From assembly GCF_002914585.1 (NCBI RefSeq), contig NZ_PDDM01000002.1, positions 62,001-126,000 of the forward strand: DNA of 64,000 nt. Reading direction: 5' to 3'. The notes beneath the pieces are model-generated. The model saw only the letters and a list, made by a program, of their open reading frames with translations. It ran no database searches and was not told where the DNA came from. Of this stretch, positions 26,883 to 35,600 are shown piece by piece (the stretch's first letter is position 1; the number at the start of each line of letters is the position of its first letter). Made by a program: the position numbers and the translations under genes. The DNA is from Pseudanabaena sp. BC1403. Its GTDB lineage: Bacteria; Cyanobacteriota; Cyanobacteriia; Pseudanabaenales; Pseudanabaenaceae.

Positions 26883-27449
26883 ATGAAACTCTCCGAGCAA
26901 ACCGATGTAGAAATACTGCAAGCTTGGCGATCGGGAAGCAGTCAAGCTTTTGGCATCTTTTACGATCGCTATGGTGAGTTGGTTTACCGCTTATCATTAA
27001 GGATCTTAGGTAGCCCCCAAGAGGCGGAAGACCTCACCCAAGAGATCTTCATTTTGCTTAGTCGCAATAGTACTTACGATAGTAAGCGCGGTTCGATCGC
27101 CACTTTTTTGACAGTCTTGACCCGATCGCGAGCGATTGACCGCATTCGTAAAACGCGATCGCAACAGCAGCATCTCCAAAAATGGGAACAGGGCATTTCT
27201 TCAGAACTTGACATCAGAACCTCATCGCTCATGGAAAATGCGTCACTTGCCGAACGTTCAGAAAAAGTAAAATTAGCCTTGGCAAAGTTGCCTGACAACC
27301 ATCGCCAAGTATTAGAAATGGCTTATTTTGATGGTCTGAGCCAATCCGAAATTGCTAAAATGCTAGGTGCTCCGTTGGGGACGGTCAAGTCTTGGGCGCG
27401 AAATGGATTAATTCGATTGAGAGAAAGTTTGCAGGATACGTTGGAGTGA
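26883..27449 (+). CDS. ECF RNA polymerase sigma factor
   Basis: A 188-residue group 4 sigma factor. Region 2 covers about 20-92 (AFGIFYDRYGELVYRLSLRILG, then EAEDLTQEIFILL and FLTVLTRSRAIDRIRKTRSQ). A short linker follows. Region 4 covers about 128-182 (LAKLPDNHRQVLEMAYFDGLSQSEIAKMLGAPLGTVKSW with the helix-turn-helix). The anti-sigma gene follows 2 bp after its stop. Together with the RskA-type partner it resembles SigK-type regulators that sense redox change outside the cytoplasm. The shared upstream motif suggests it activates its own operon and the methionine-rich gene. Confidence 0.93.
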   Translation: MKLSEQTDVEILQAWRSGSSQAFGIFYDRYGELVYRLSLRILGSPQEAEDLTQEIFILLSRNSTYDSKRGSIATFLTVLTRSRAIDRIRKTRSQQQHLQKWEQGISSELDIRTSSLMENASLAERSEKVKLALAKLPDNHRQVLEMAYFDGLSQSEIAKMLGAPLGTVKSWARNGLIRLRESLQDTLE

Positions 27450-27451
27450 TT

Positions 27452-28270
27452 ATGACGACACCACAAAATAAATATCCCCATGAATGGGAAGAACTATTAG
27501 CAGGGTATGTATTGGGAGATCTCGATCCTGAAGAAGTTATCGAGATGCATAAAATTATCCTAGAGCATCCAGACATAGTCACAAAAATCGATCACTTTCA
27601 AGAAACGTTAGCCATGCTTCCTCTAGGCTTAAGCGAAACCTATCCAGCCAAAAATCTACGCGATCGCATTGCAGCACAGGCTATCCCGATCAACGTTGAG
27701 AATCTGTTAATAGATCCACTAGATCCATCAATAGACTCCTTAAGCGAGCCCTTAGCACCAATTATTAATCGATTGCCGCGTAGCCGAAATCTCTGGAAAT
27801 TAGCCACGATTGGTTTAAGTAGCATTGGTGCGATCGCTCTAGTTACTCTTGGTTTTGACAATTACCAAATGCGCCAGCAGCTCGCTACTAATCAGATCGA
27901 GTTACAAAAACATCGCGAAACCATTGCGATGTTGCAAGGTTCTGACAATCGCATGATCTCGCTTAAAGGTATGGGGGCAATTCCTACGGCTTCGGGAAGT
28001 GTGATGATTGCGCCCACTGAAAAAACCGCCATGATCAGCATTCAGAATCTCATGCCCATTCCTCAAGAAAATAGTTATCGCCTTTGGGCGATCGTTGATG
28101 GAAAAAAGGTCGATTGCGCTCAGTTTCGTCCTGACGATCAAGGCAAGGTTTTCGTGAAAGTGCCACTAGGTAATGCCCTTAAGCAAACTACAACTTTAAT
28201 TATCACGATTGAGCCAAACAAAGATATGTCTGAACCCACGGGCGAAATGGTCATGAAAGGCGAAGTGTAA
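27452..28270 (+). CDS. RskA-like membrane anti-sigma factor
   Basis: A 272-residue single-pass protein. The N-terminal cytosolic domain (EWEELLAGYVLGDLDPEEV, about 10-30) is the anti-sigma segment of RskA proteins without the zinc HxxxCxxC motif. One membrane helix lies near 114-136 (LATIGLSSIGAIALVTLGF). A periplasmic RskA C-terminal domain covers about 160-270 (RLWAIVDGKKVDCAQFRPDDQGKVFVKVP). The ATG at 27452 is chosen because it lies 2 bp after the sigma stop and gives the family N-terminus; a longer upstream frame would overlap the sigma gene. It would hold the sigma factor at the membrane until an extracytoplasmic signal. Confidence 0.9.
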   Translation: MTTPQNKYPHEWEELLAGYVLGDLDPEEVIEMHKIILEHPDIVTKIDHFQETLAMLPLGLSETYPAKNLRDRIAAQAIPINVENLLIDPLDPSIDSLSEPLAPIINRLPRSRNLWKLATIGLSSIGAIALVTLGFDNYQMRQQLATNQIELQKHRETIAMLQGSDNRMISLKGMGAIPTASGSVMIAPTEKTAMISIQNLMPIPQENSYRLWAIVDGKKVDCAQFRPDDQGKVFVKVPLGNALKQTTTLIITIEPNKDMSEPTGEMVMKGEV

Positions 28271-28310
28271 TTTTGAAGCACACGAAGCACACCTATGTGT
28301 GCTTCAAAAT
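28270..28310. terminator. stem-loop after anti-sigma gene
   Basis: The block gaagcacac occurs twice (28275-28283, 28284-28292) and pairs with gtgtgcttc at 28297-28305. The longer version attttgaagcacac / gtgtgcttcaaaat spans the whole interval. It starts at the last base of the stop codon and separates the sigma operon from the promoter of the next gene. Confidence 0.55.
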
Positions 28311-28314
28311 TAAT

Positions 28315-28341
28315 TCATCCAATTTGCTAGCTCATTCGTAT
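28315..28341 (+). promoter_or_regulatory. putative ECF promoter of methionine-rich lipoprotein gene
   Basis: TCATCCA (28315-28321), 15 bases, CGTAT (28337-28341). It is identical in both blocks and spacing to the motif at 26826-26852. It lies 65 bases before the chosen start codon, leaving a leader of moderate length. Confidence 0.5.
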
Positions 28342-28406
28342 ATCCAATAAGTAAACCTCGATAAGGATTACTCCACATCAATTTTTTGGAAATAGAGCTT
28401 ACAACG

Positions 28407-28889
28407 ATGAACTATAGATTTTTTGGACTTATTGCAGGCTTGGCTTTGACTGCTGGAATTGTTTCTTGTTCTGCTACCCCCACACCCGAAGCAACTCCTG
28501 CAACTCAATCCACTCCATCTGCCAAGCCTGCTGACGCGATGAAAGGCGATGCCATGAAAGATAAAACTGGCGATGCGATGAAGAATGATGCCAAGCCTGC
28601 TGATGCAATGAAGAATGACGCGATGAAAGGTGATGCCATGAAAGATGGCAAGCCTGCTGATGCGATGAAGAACGACGCGATGAAAAGCGATGCCATGAAA
28701 GATAAAACTGGCGACGCGATGAAGAATGATGGCAAGCCTGCTGATGCGATGAAGAACGACGCGATGAAAAGCGATGCCATGAAAGGTGATGCCATGAAAG
28801 ATGGCAAACCTGCTGATGCGATGAAAAGCGATGCCATGAAAGGTGATGCCATGAAAGATGGCAAGCCTGCTGATGCTCCCAAACAATAG
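28407..28889 (+). CDS. methionine-rich DAMK-repeat lipoprotein (MXKDX/MrpX-like)
   Basis: A 160-residue exported protein. Residues 1-21 form a lipoprotein signal (MNYRFFGLIAGLALTAGIVSC, lipid-modified Cys21). A Pro/Thr linker follows, then a repeat of five-residue units DAMK-X (X = G, N, S, D) broken by KTG and GKPA spacers. Seventeen methionines fall in the 140 mature residues (about 12%), with no other Cys, Trp or Tyr. This matches the pentapeptide MXKDX class that includes MrpX, a periplasmic methionine-rich protein that soaks up hypochlorite and is recycled by methionine sulfoxide reductase. Direct DNA repeats underlie the array. The in-frame TTG at 28386 is not preferred because the signal peptide begins at 28407. 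The role as sacrificial oxidant sink is inferred from composition and neighbours. Confidence 0.82.
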   Translation: MNYRFFGLIAGLALTAGIVSCSATPTPEATPATQSTPSAKPADAMKGDAMKDKTGDAMKNDAKPADAMKNDAMKGDAMKDGKPADAMKNDAMKSDAMKDKTGDAMKNDGKPADAMKNDAMKSDAMKGDAMKDGKPADAMKSDAMKGDAMKDGKPADAPKQ

Positions 28890-28897
28890 CCTACAGA

Positions 28898-28931
28898 GTT
28901 TTGCAAATGAGTATGTACTCATTTGCAAAAC
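28898..28931. terminator. 16-bp perfect stem after Met-rich gene
   Basis: gttttgcaaatgagta and its exact complement are separated by two bases. It starts 9 bp after the stop codon and probably ends the transcript or stabilises its 3' end. Confidence 0.6.
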
Positions 28932-28969
28932 AAATACAGAACATACAACAATCACAGTATGGGTTTGGA

Positions 28970-29000
28970 GTTTTCATTTTGCCTGTAGCAAAATGAAAAC
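28970..29000. terminator. 13-bp stem-loop
   Basis: gttttcattttgc pairs exactly with gcaaaatgaaaac over loop ctgta. It is a second hairpin between the Met-rich and DM13 genes. Confidence 0.4.
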
Positions 29001-29048
29001 TGTTCATGAATTGTCTAGAGGATAAATTATCAACATATCTATAAATTT

Positions 29049-29561
29049 ATGAGTACAAAAAATTTAAGCCTGTCTACTATGGCAGTATTTTTAATATTGG
29101 GATGTGCTTCTATCCCAACAAACAGTCCAAAAACTTCTCAGGCAGAAGCGGTTTCTACACCAGTTGCTTCTGCTCCTCTAGAAACTAATACAAAAGCCAA
29201 TACCAAATCGAGATCTGGAAGTTTTATTAGTGCAGAGCATACAACTAACGGCAAGGCTAAAATTGTTCAAGAGAATGGAACTTATTTCATTGAACTTGAT
29301 GAAGCTTTTAAGACATCAGAAAATGGCCCAGATCTATTTGTGATTTTGCATCGATCGCCTAATATCCTGAATATATCCAAACCACCTGACTTTGCGATCG
29401 CAGAGAATGATTATGCATTAATTGCTCCGCTCAAAAGTTTCAATGGTAAGCAGCGCTACGAGATTCCCAACAATGTCCAACCAGATAGATTCAAGTCTGT
29501 AGCAATCTGGTGTCGTAAGTTTAACGCTACTTTTGGTTTTGCGCCCTTGACTGGAGTCTAA
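29049..29561 (+). CDS. DM13-domain lipoprotein
   Basis: A 170-residue exported protein. The lipobox LILGC gives a lipid-modified Cys19. A Ser/Thr/Lys linker runs to about 55. A DM13 domain covers about 57-168: GSFISAEHTTNGKAKI, ENGPDLFVILHRS, RYEIPNNV and IWCRKFNATFGFAPL, with the conserved single Cys in IWCRKFN. DM13 domains are thought to bind heme or take part in electron transfer via this Cys and aromatic residues. It lies between a methionine-rich lipoprotein and a thioredoxin-like lipoprotein, which supports an envelope redox role. Its own promoter is not obvious. Confidence 0.88.
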   Translation: MSTKNLSLSTMAVFLILGCASIPTNSPKTSQAEAVSTPVASAPLETNTKANTKSRSGSFISAEHTTNGKAKIVQENGTYFIELDEAFKTSENGPDLFVILHRSPNILNISKPPDFAIAENDYALIAPLKSFNGKQRYEIPNNVQPDRFKSVAIWCRKFNATFGFAPLTGV

Positions 29562-29681
29562 AGACATTCTAGAACTCATCTTGTTCTTAAGGGGAATCTA
29601 AGCAATTCCTCAATCAATTTTAATGTTGGCAATGTATATATAGTTTAGCAATCATCAATAGTTGAATTTGGAGACCATATT

Positions 29682-30329
29682 GTGAATGTAGGATTGCTGC
29701 GTCGTCGTCGTTTTTTAACTTATTTAGGTTTGGGAGCTTTAGGAATTGGGAGTACTGCATGTGCTGCTCAAGTTGGCTCGACAAGCCCATCTATAGCTAT
29801 CACTTCCAAAACATCTGTGGGGTCAACTTCAACAGCTGATACTACTAAACCAAATAGTTCTGAAGTTAATACAGTGGATGAAAAATCTAAAGCTAGTAGT
29901 CAAAAATTACCAGAGTTTCAAGGTATTTCTCAATGGTTAAATTCTAATCCCTTGACTACTCAGGAACTAAAGGGAAATGTCGTCTTGATTCAGTTTTGGA
30001 CTTTTAGCTGCATCAACTGCCAGCGCACATTACCCTATGTCACCAAATGGCACGATCGCTATGCTTCCAAAGGATTAAAAATTATTGGCGTGCATACTCC
30101 AGAGTTTGCCTTTGAACGCGATGCAAACAATATCAAAGATGCTATGCAAAAACACGGTATCCTTTATCCAGTTCCGATTGACAACGAGTTTAAGACTTGG
30201 AAAGCCTATGGGAATGAATATTGGCCGCATCTTTATTTAGCCGATCGCCAAGGCAATCTCGTCTATGACCACATTGGCGAAGGAGCTTACGATCGCACCG
30301 AGCAAACCATCAAGCAATTACTAGGCTAG
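29682..30329 (+). CDS. Tat-exported thioredoxin-like lipoprotein (DipZ C-domain type)
   Basis: A 215-residue protein with a GTG start, preceded by GGAG about 9 bases upstream. The N-terminus has an Arg run (RRRRFLTYLGLGALGIG) followed by STAC, a Tat plus lipobox signal. The catalytic domain (about 80-215) shows FWTFSCINCQRTLPYV with a CxxC pair near 110 and 113, then GLKIIGVHTPEFAFE and the cis-Pro region WPHLYLADRQG. This is the TlpA-like domain that DipZ proteins fuse to CcdA; here CcdA is a separate gene 11 bp downstream. It should shuttle reducing equivalents from CcdA to oxidised envelope targets. Confidence 0.9.
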   Translation: MNVGLLRRRRFLTYLGLGALGIGSTACAAQVGSTSPSIAITSKTSVGSTSTADTTKPNSSEVNTVDEKSKASSQKLPEFQGISQWLNSNPLTTQELKGNVVLIQFWTFSCINCQRTLPYVTKWHDRYASKGLKIIGVHTPEFAFERDANNIKDAMQKHGILYPVPIDNEFKTWKAYGNEYWPHLYLADRQGNLVYDHIGEGAYDRTEQTIKQLLG

Positions 30330-30340
30330 GATTTAAGCGC

Positions 30341-31048
30341 ATGTCGCTCTCACTTTCTCCACTATCCATCGGTTTAGCAATATTAGGTGGTTTGTTAACT
30401 GCTTTCTCACCATGTATTTTGCCAATTTTGCCGATTGTTGTTGGGAGGTCATTGCAAACTCATCGCTATGGGCCATTGGCTTTAGTAGCTGGATTAATTA
30501 GCGGATTTGCGATCGCAGGTAGTTTGTTAGGAATTGCGAGTAACTGGCTCACAGATTTAAGCAATATTATTCGGAACTTCGCGATTTTCTTTTTGCTAGC
30601 GTTGGGCTTACTATCGATTTTCCCGAAATTTAGCTATCTCTTAATTAGCAAAGTTTCTAGCAAATTCCCTGCATTTAAAGTCAAAGAGCCGACTAAGGTT
30701 AACTTAGGAGGAGAATTTTGGTTGGGCGCACAATTGGGCTTGTTATGGACACCTTGCGCTGGGCCAGTACTCGGCAGCATTTTAATCCTTGCAGCCGCAG
30801 ACAATGAGATCTTCACCGCTTTTATTTTGCTACTTGTCTATGGATTCGGGACTGGATTGCCGATATTGTTGCTTGCCTATGCGAGTCGTTACTTTAGTAA
30901 ATCATTCTTGAAATTGCGATCGCGAAGCCAACTTTTGCAGAGAATTGGCGGCGCAATGATCTCTCTAACCGCGATCGCGATTCTATTGGGTTGGGATGTC
31001 AAGATCCAGCTTTGGTTAGCACCATATTTCCCGACCTCACCTTTTTAA
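30341..31048 (+). CDS. ccdA: CcdA/DsbD-beta-type thiol electron transporter
   Basis: A 235-residue inner-membrane protein with about six helices. The two signature Cys motifs are present: FSPCILPILP (Cys near 24) and LLWTPCAGPVLGS (Cys near 139). It moves electrons from cytosolic thioredoxin across the membrane. The gene starts 11 bp after the thioredoxin-like lipoprotein gene, so the pair rebuilds a split DipZ. In cyanobacteria CcdA also serves cytochrome c maturation; a different location for that role is likely since Ccs1 is 11 kb away. Confidence 0.93.
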   Translation: MSLSLSPLSIGLAILGGLLTAFSPCILPILPIVVGRSLQTHRYGPLALVAGLISGFAIAGSLLGIASNWLTDLSNIIRNFAIFFLLALGLLSIFPKFSYLLISKVSSKFPAFKVKEPTKVNLGGEFWLGAQLGLLWTPCAGPVLGSILILAAADNEIFTAFILLLVYGFGTGLPILLLAYASRYFSKSFLKLRSRSQLLQRIGGAMISLTAIAILLGWDVKIQLWLAPYFPTSPF

Positions 31049-31059
31049 AACTCTAAAAT

Positions 31060-31100
31060 AAATCGTTTATAGCGCGGCGAAGCCGCGCCATAAACGATTT
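31060..31100. terminator. 19-bp stem with GAA loop
   Basis: 31060-31078 pairs with 31082-31100 with one mismatch (apex GC-GAA-GC). It lies between CcdA and the cytochrome gene. It could lower expression of the distal genes rather than separate operons fully. Confidence 0.5.
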
Positions 31101-31127
31101 GGTTCTTTATCAAATCTGTAACAAATT

Positions 31128-31712
31128 ATGAGTAAGAAACCTTCCCCTACTCCCAAACAAGCGATCATCGCCAAGTCGTTCCATTCCTTTAATTTGATCG
31201 CGCTGATTTTGATGACAGCTAGCGGACTGCAAATTTATAATGCCAATCCAGTTTTTGGTGGGCGTGCGGGTTGGCGATTCCCTAAAGAATTACTTTTAGG
31301 CGGTTGGCTAGGCGCAGGAAGAAATTGGCATTTCGCCTCAATGTGGTTATTTTCCATGAGCCTCTTGATCTATGGTATCTACATTTTTATTACCCGCCGT
31401 TGGAAGCATCGATTTGCTTCTGATAAAGATATTCAAGCACTCCAAGCTAAAAACCCTAAGCGCAAAACTTACGCATGGCATCGCATTGCTTATACAGCGA
31501 TCGTACCAATTTTGCTGTTAGCAATTCTTTCTGGTTTATGCATGTACAAGCCTGTGCAATTTGCATGGATTTCAGGCTTATTCGGCAGTTGGCAAAATCT
31601 CCGTGTCGCGCATTTTCTGACGATTCCGATTGTGCTGATTTTTGCGATCGTTCATATTTTTCTATCCTTTCGAGTAGGTGGCTTAAAGATGATTCGGTCT
31701 ATGTTTATTTAG
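31128..31712 (+). CDS. cytochrome b561/b6-domain membrane protein, MsrQ-like partner
   Basis: A 194-residue membrane protein with four helices. Its histidines sit at helix ends: KSFHSFNLIAL near 20, NWHFASMWLF near 66, YAWHRIAYTAIV near 119, and RVAHFLTIPIV near 163. The pattern suits two hemes b. Family members pass quinol or flavin electrons to a partner. The molybdopterin oxidoreductase gene follows 51 bp downstream, so this is the likely electron donor, as MsrQ is for MsrP. It is not a clear MsrQ orthologue by eye; the prokaryotic cytochrome b561/thiosulfate-reductase group fits as well. Confidence 0.8.
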   Translation: MSKKPSPTPKQAIIAKSFHSFNLIALILMTASGLQIYNANPVFGGRAGWRFPKELLLGGWLGAGRNWHFASMWLFSMSLLIYGIYIFITRRWKHRFASDKDIQALQAKNPKRKTYAWHRIAYTAIVPILLLAILSGLCMYKPVQFAWISGLFGSWQNLRVAHFLTIPIVLIFAIVHIFLSFRVGGLKMIRSMFI

Positions 31713-31763
31713 CTTTTAGCTGTTGAAAGAATTACTCAAGAGATTTGATTAGGATTATAAAAA

Positions 31764-32525
31764 ATGCAATTTGATAAACATCTGCACCGTCGGTTTTCGC
31801 GTCGTCAGCTCATGCAATATGCTAGCTTGTCGGGAATGGGATTATTATTGGGAAGTTGCTCTAGTGATTCTAGTAGAGTAAGTCCGATTTTTAAGCCGCT
31901 CAATCAGCAATCAGGAAATGTGAGAGCTTTATTTGAGCCACTCAATCAAAGTATTGAAGAGTTGATTTTCCAAGCAAAAACGCCTAGCCCAGAATATCCA
32001 ATTAGTGCGATTGAACCCAATGCATTATTGATTAACTCTTTCGATACTACACCTGTCATCAATCCCAATACATTCAAATTAATAGTTGACGGTGCTGTGG
32101 AACGTCCCATGCAATTGAGCATGAAAGATATTCAAGCATTGCCATTAATATCAATGGTGATTCGACATGTATGTGTAGAAGGTTGGGCTGCGATCGTGCA
32201 GTGGGGAGGCGTGCGCCTATATGATATTGCGAAGTTAGTTCAACCGAAGGCAGGAGCGCGTTATGTCTATTTTGAATCTGCCGATAATTATTATGAGAGT
32301 TGGGATATAGCTTCGGCTTTACATCCGCAAACTTTACTTGCCTATCAAAAAAATGGTCAAGATATTCCAATTGAGAATGGTGCGCCTTTGCGTTTGGCTT
32401 CTCCTATTAAGTTAGGCTACAAGCAGTCAAAATGGGTGATTCGAGTTTCCTTCACCAATGAGCTTGTCCCACAACGCCGAGGTTATTGGGTAGATGAGGG
32501 TTATGAATGGTTTGCAGGTTTGTAA
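31764..32525 (+). CDS. Tat-exported molybdopterin oxidoreductase, MsrP/YedY-like
   Basis: A 253-residue enzyme of the sulfite oxidase superfamily. The N-terminus carries the twin-arginine signal SRRQLMQYASLSG followed by LLLGSC, suggesting a Tat-exported lipoprotein. The molybdenum-ligand Cys lies in IRHVCVEGW near residue 136. Downstream are VQWGGVRLYDI, VYFESADNYYESWD and LRLASPIKLGYKQSKWV, normal for the cofactor-binding fold. It is shorter than E. coli MsrP (about 330). With the cytochrome b gene upstream it would form a membrane-fed reductase. Methionine sulfoxide is the inferred substrate, given the nearby Met-rich lipoprotein. A partial copy of the gene lies at 37007-37231. Confidence 0.85.
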   Translation: MQFDKHLHRRFSRRQLMQYASLSGMGLLLGSCSSDSSRVSPIFKPLNQQSGNVRALFEPLNQSIEELIFQAKTPSPEYPISAIEPNALLINSFDTTPVINPNTFKLIVDGAVERPMQLSMKDIQALPLISMVIRHVCVEGWAAIVQWGGVRLYDIAKLVQPKAGARYVYFESADNYYESWDIASALHPQTLLAYQKNGQDIPIENGAPLRLASPIKLGYKQSKWVIRVSFTNELVPQRRGYWVDEGYEWFAGL

Positions 32526-32604
32526 TTCACATGGGTGCATTGAGCTGGCTACCTTGCCGTACCGCCCGCAATGCGAGCGGCGATGCAATCTGGTTTTTAC
32601 AGTA

Positions 32605-35600
32605 TTAAGGCTCTGTCAAGTATCCGTTGATTTTCTTGACTAGCTGTTTTAGTGACACGGGTTTACTGAGATAGTCATTCGCCCCGATTTCGATGCACCG
32701 ATCGCGATCGCCCGCCATCGCCAGTGCGGTTAATGCAATGATTGGCGTATCAGCTAACTCAGGCATTTGGCGAATTTGCTGGATAGCTTCCAATCCATCC
32801 ATTTCTGGCATTTGAATATCCATTAAAATTACATTAGGATGAGTTTGCTGAGCCAAGTCGATCGCCATGCGACCATTGTGGGCAATGACTAAGCGATAGC
32901 CTTTCAGACTTAAATAATCAGCAAACAGGTTAATATTCTCCTCATTATCCTCAGCGAGTAAAATTACTGGTGCGTCCTTGATTTCAGGTTGGATCGCCTC
33001 GGAGTCAGACCGAAGCTGAGGTTCTGGCTCAGCGGATAATTCACAGAATGGCGAGATCGGAATCGCGATCGTAAAGCAACTGCCCACTTCTAATTCACTG
33101 GTTAATCTGACTTCTCCGCCATGTAGCTCAACCAAGCGCTTGACGAGGGCTAGACCTAATCCCGAACCGTTGTAGCTACGATTGAGGGCACTCTCAACCT
33201 GCACAAACGGTTGGAATAACCGTTTGATCTGATCTGGCGCAATCCCAATGCCAGTATCAACTATGCTAATCTCTAGGGTGTCACAGGGCATTACGCCGCT
33301 ATGCGCGTTCTCAGCATTACTCAGAACCGTTATGTAGCTTACCTGTAGGGTGATTTTGCCGCCGTTCGGCGTGAATTTGACGGCATTATTGAGTAGATTA
33401 ATTAGAACTTGCCGAATTCGCCGTTCATCAAGGTTGATGCTGGGGAGGTTGTCGGGAATCACTGACTCCAGTTGAATATTTTTGCTGAAGGCTTGCTGCT
33501 TAATAAAGACTAAACTCGATTGACAAAGGGATTCTATGTTACTGGGTTGACAAGATAGATGAATTTGCCCCGCTTCGATTTTTGCCACATCCAGAATATC
33601 GTTAATCAATTCCAGTAGGTGGTTGCTACTTTTCTCAATAGTGTGGAGAGATTGCTTTTGCCGATCGTTTAAATCACCAAAAATTTGCTCCTGAAGGATT
33701 TCCGTCATGCCTAAAATGGCATTGAGGGGAGTGCGTAATTCATGGCTCATATTGGCAAGAAACTCATCTTTGAGTCGAGTTGCTTTGATCAGTTCTTCAT
33801 TAATGCGTTGTAGTTGTGCTTCCGCCTGTTTGCGATCGGTGATATCAATGTTTAAACCAATCGTCTTTTGGATTTCTCCTTGAGCGTTGTACTGGATGAA
33901 GGCATAGGAATCGATAAAGCGGATTGTGCCATCGGGGCGAATAATCCGAAATTCGACGCGACATTCTTTAGCTCCTTGGTAGGCTTGTCTTTCAGCCTGC
34001 TGTACCCAATCTTGATCATCGGGATGAACACACTGGAACCAATCCTCATACTTACCAGAAAACTCCTCTGATGAAATTCCATAAAGACTAAACATCCGCT
34101 CATCCCAGATCAAGCGCCCGTCACTCATTTGCCATTCCCAAATACCAATATTGGCTCCTTTTAGGGCAAATTCCAGACGATCTGATAGGTCTTGAAGTGC
34201 AAGTTCGGTGTTTTTGCGATCGCTAATATCGAGATTCACCCCTACTATACGCAATAATTCCCCCTGAAGATTGCGCTGACTGAAGGAGGAAACCATGATC
34301 CATCGGACTGCACCATCGGGGCGAATGATGCGAAATTCTGTGCTGTAATTGACTTGCTCCTCTGAAAGATCGGGCTGGGCTTTGAGTAAATCATCAGGAT
34401 GCACACGACTACTCCAGTCCTCGTAAGTACCGTGAAACGCTTCGGGCGATACACCATGAATCGCCAGCATTCTCTCATCCCAGAATAGGCGATTGCTAGA
34501 AAAATCAAATTCCCAAACGCCAATTTGAGCAGATTGAATTGCTAGTTCTAATCGTTCGGATAGCTCCTGCAATTTCTTTTCAGCATTTTTGCAATCAGTA
34601 ATATCGGTCAGCGTGCCGATATAGCCCACCACGTTGCCATCATTATCGAATTCCTTCGCTACTTGGATATAACTCCACACTGTGGAGCCATCTGGACGGA
34701 GTTGCCGACCTTCGCTGCCATGAATGATCTGACTCTCAGGATTAGAATTGGCGTAGTATGCAGTCCATTCGGCTATGCGTTGCTCACTGTCGTCGGGATG
34801 CAATGATTCCATCCAACCATGTCCCAAGGCTGATTCCATCGGTCGCCCACTCATCTGACTCCAACGCTCATTGACATAAACACAGTTAAGTGGGACATCA
34901 AAGCGGAAAATAGCGACTGGAGCCGCCGCCGCGAGACTGGCATAGCGTCGCTCACTGGCTTTTAACGAAAGCTCCAGCATTTTAAGATCGGTAATATCCG
35001 CCGCAATTCCCACCGTTCCCGCAATGTTTAGCTGATCGTCCCGAAAGGGCGTTTTGGTTGTTTCAAACCACCCTAAAGTGCCATCAGCCCTTGCGCCTCG
35101 CTCCACTACTACCTTGCGTTGACTAGATTGTAAGACATCGGCATCATTGTTACGATAGACTTGGGCTAAGTCCGCAGGCCAAATATCAAAGTCTGTTTTG
35201 CCTACTAATTCCTCAGTCGAAGCGCCACAGGCTTTGGCAAAGGGTTCATTTACTGCAATAAATCGACTTTGTTCATCCTTAATCCAAGCAATATGGGGAA
35301 TATTATTTAGCAGGGCAGCGAGATGCTTTTGTTTAAGCATCAGTGCTTTCTCAGCAACTTTGCGATCGCTGATATCTTGGTAAGTCCCCAACACACCGAT
35401 CACCTCACCTTGCAGATTGCGGAGGGGGAGCTTATTAGTCTCTAACCAAATGATTTGCCCATTGGCAAGATGCAAAGTTTCCTCAATCCCCAGCTTGGCG
35501 GTTTGACTCTCGATCACCTCCCGATCATCGGCTCGGTAAAGATCGGCTTCCGTTTCCCCCCAAGGCATTTCACGATCTGTCTTGCCAATAATCTGCGCGA

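Noticed and set aside
27392-27452. Upstream start for the anti-sigma gene
   Set aside because: It would overlap the sigma gene by 58 bp; ATG at 27452 sits 2 bp after the sigma stop and gives the family N-terminus.
28500-28889. Repetitive DNA that could suggest a CRISPR or VNTR
   Set aside because: Repeats follow codon phase, encode DAMK units inside a good lipoprotein frame and have no spacers of CRISPR size.
28505-28906. Long minus-strand frame opposite the Met-rich gene
   Set aside because: It is a mirror of the repeat (ASPFMASLF units) with no start context or family; it follows from the coding repeat.
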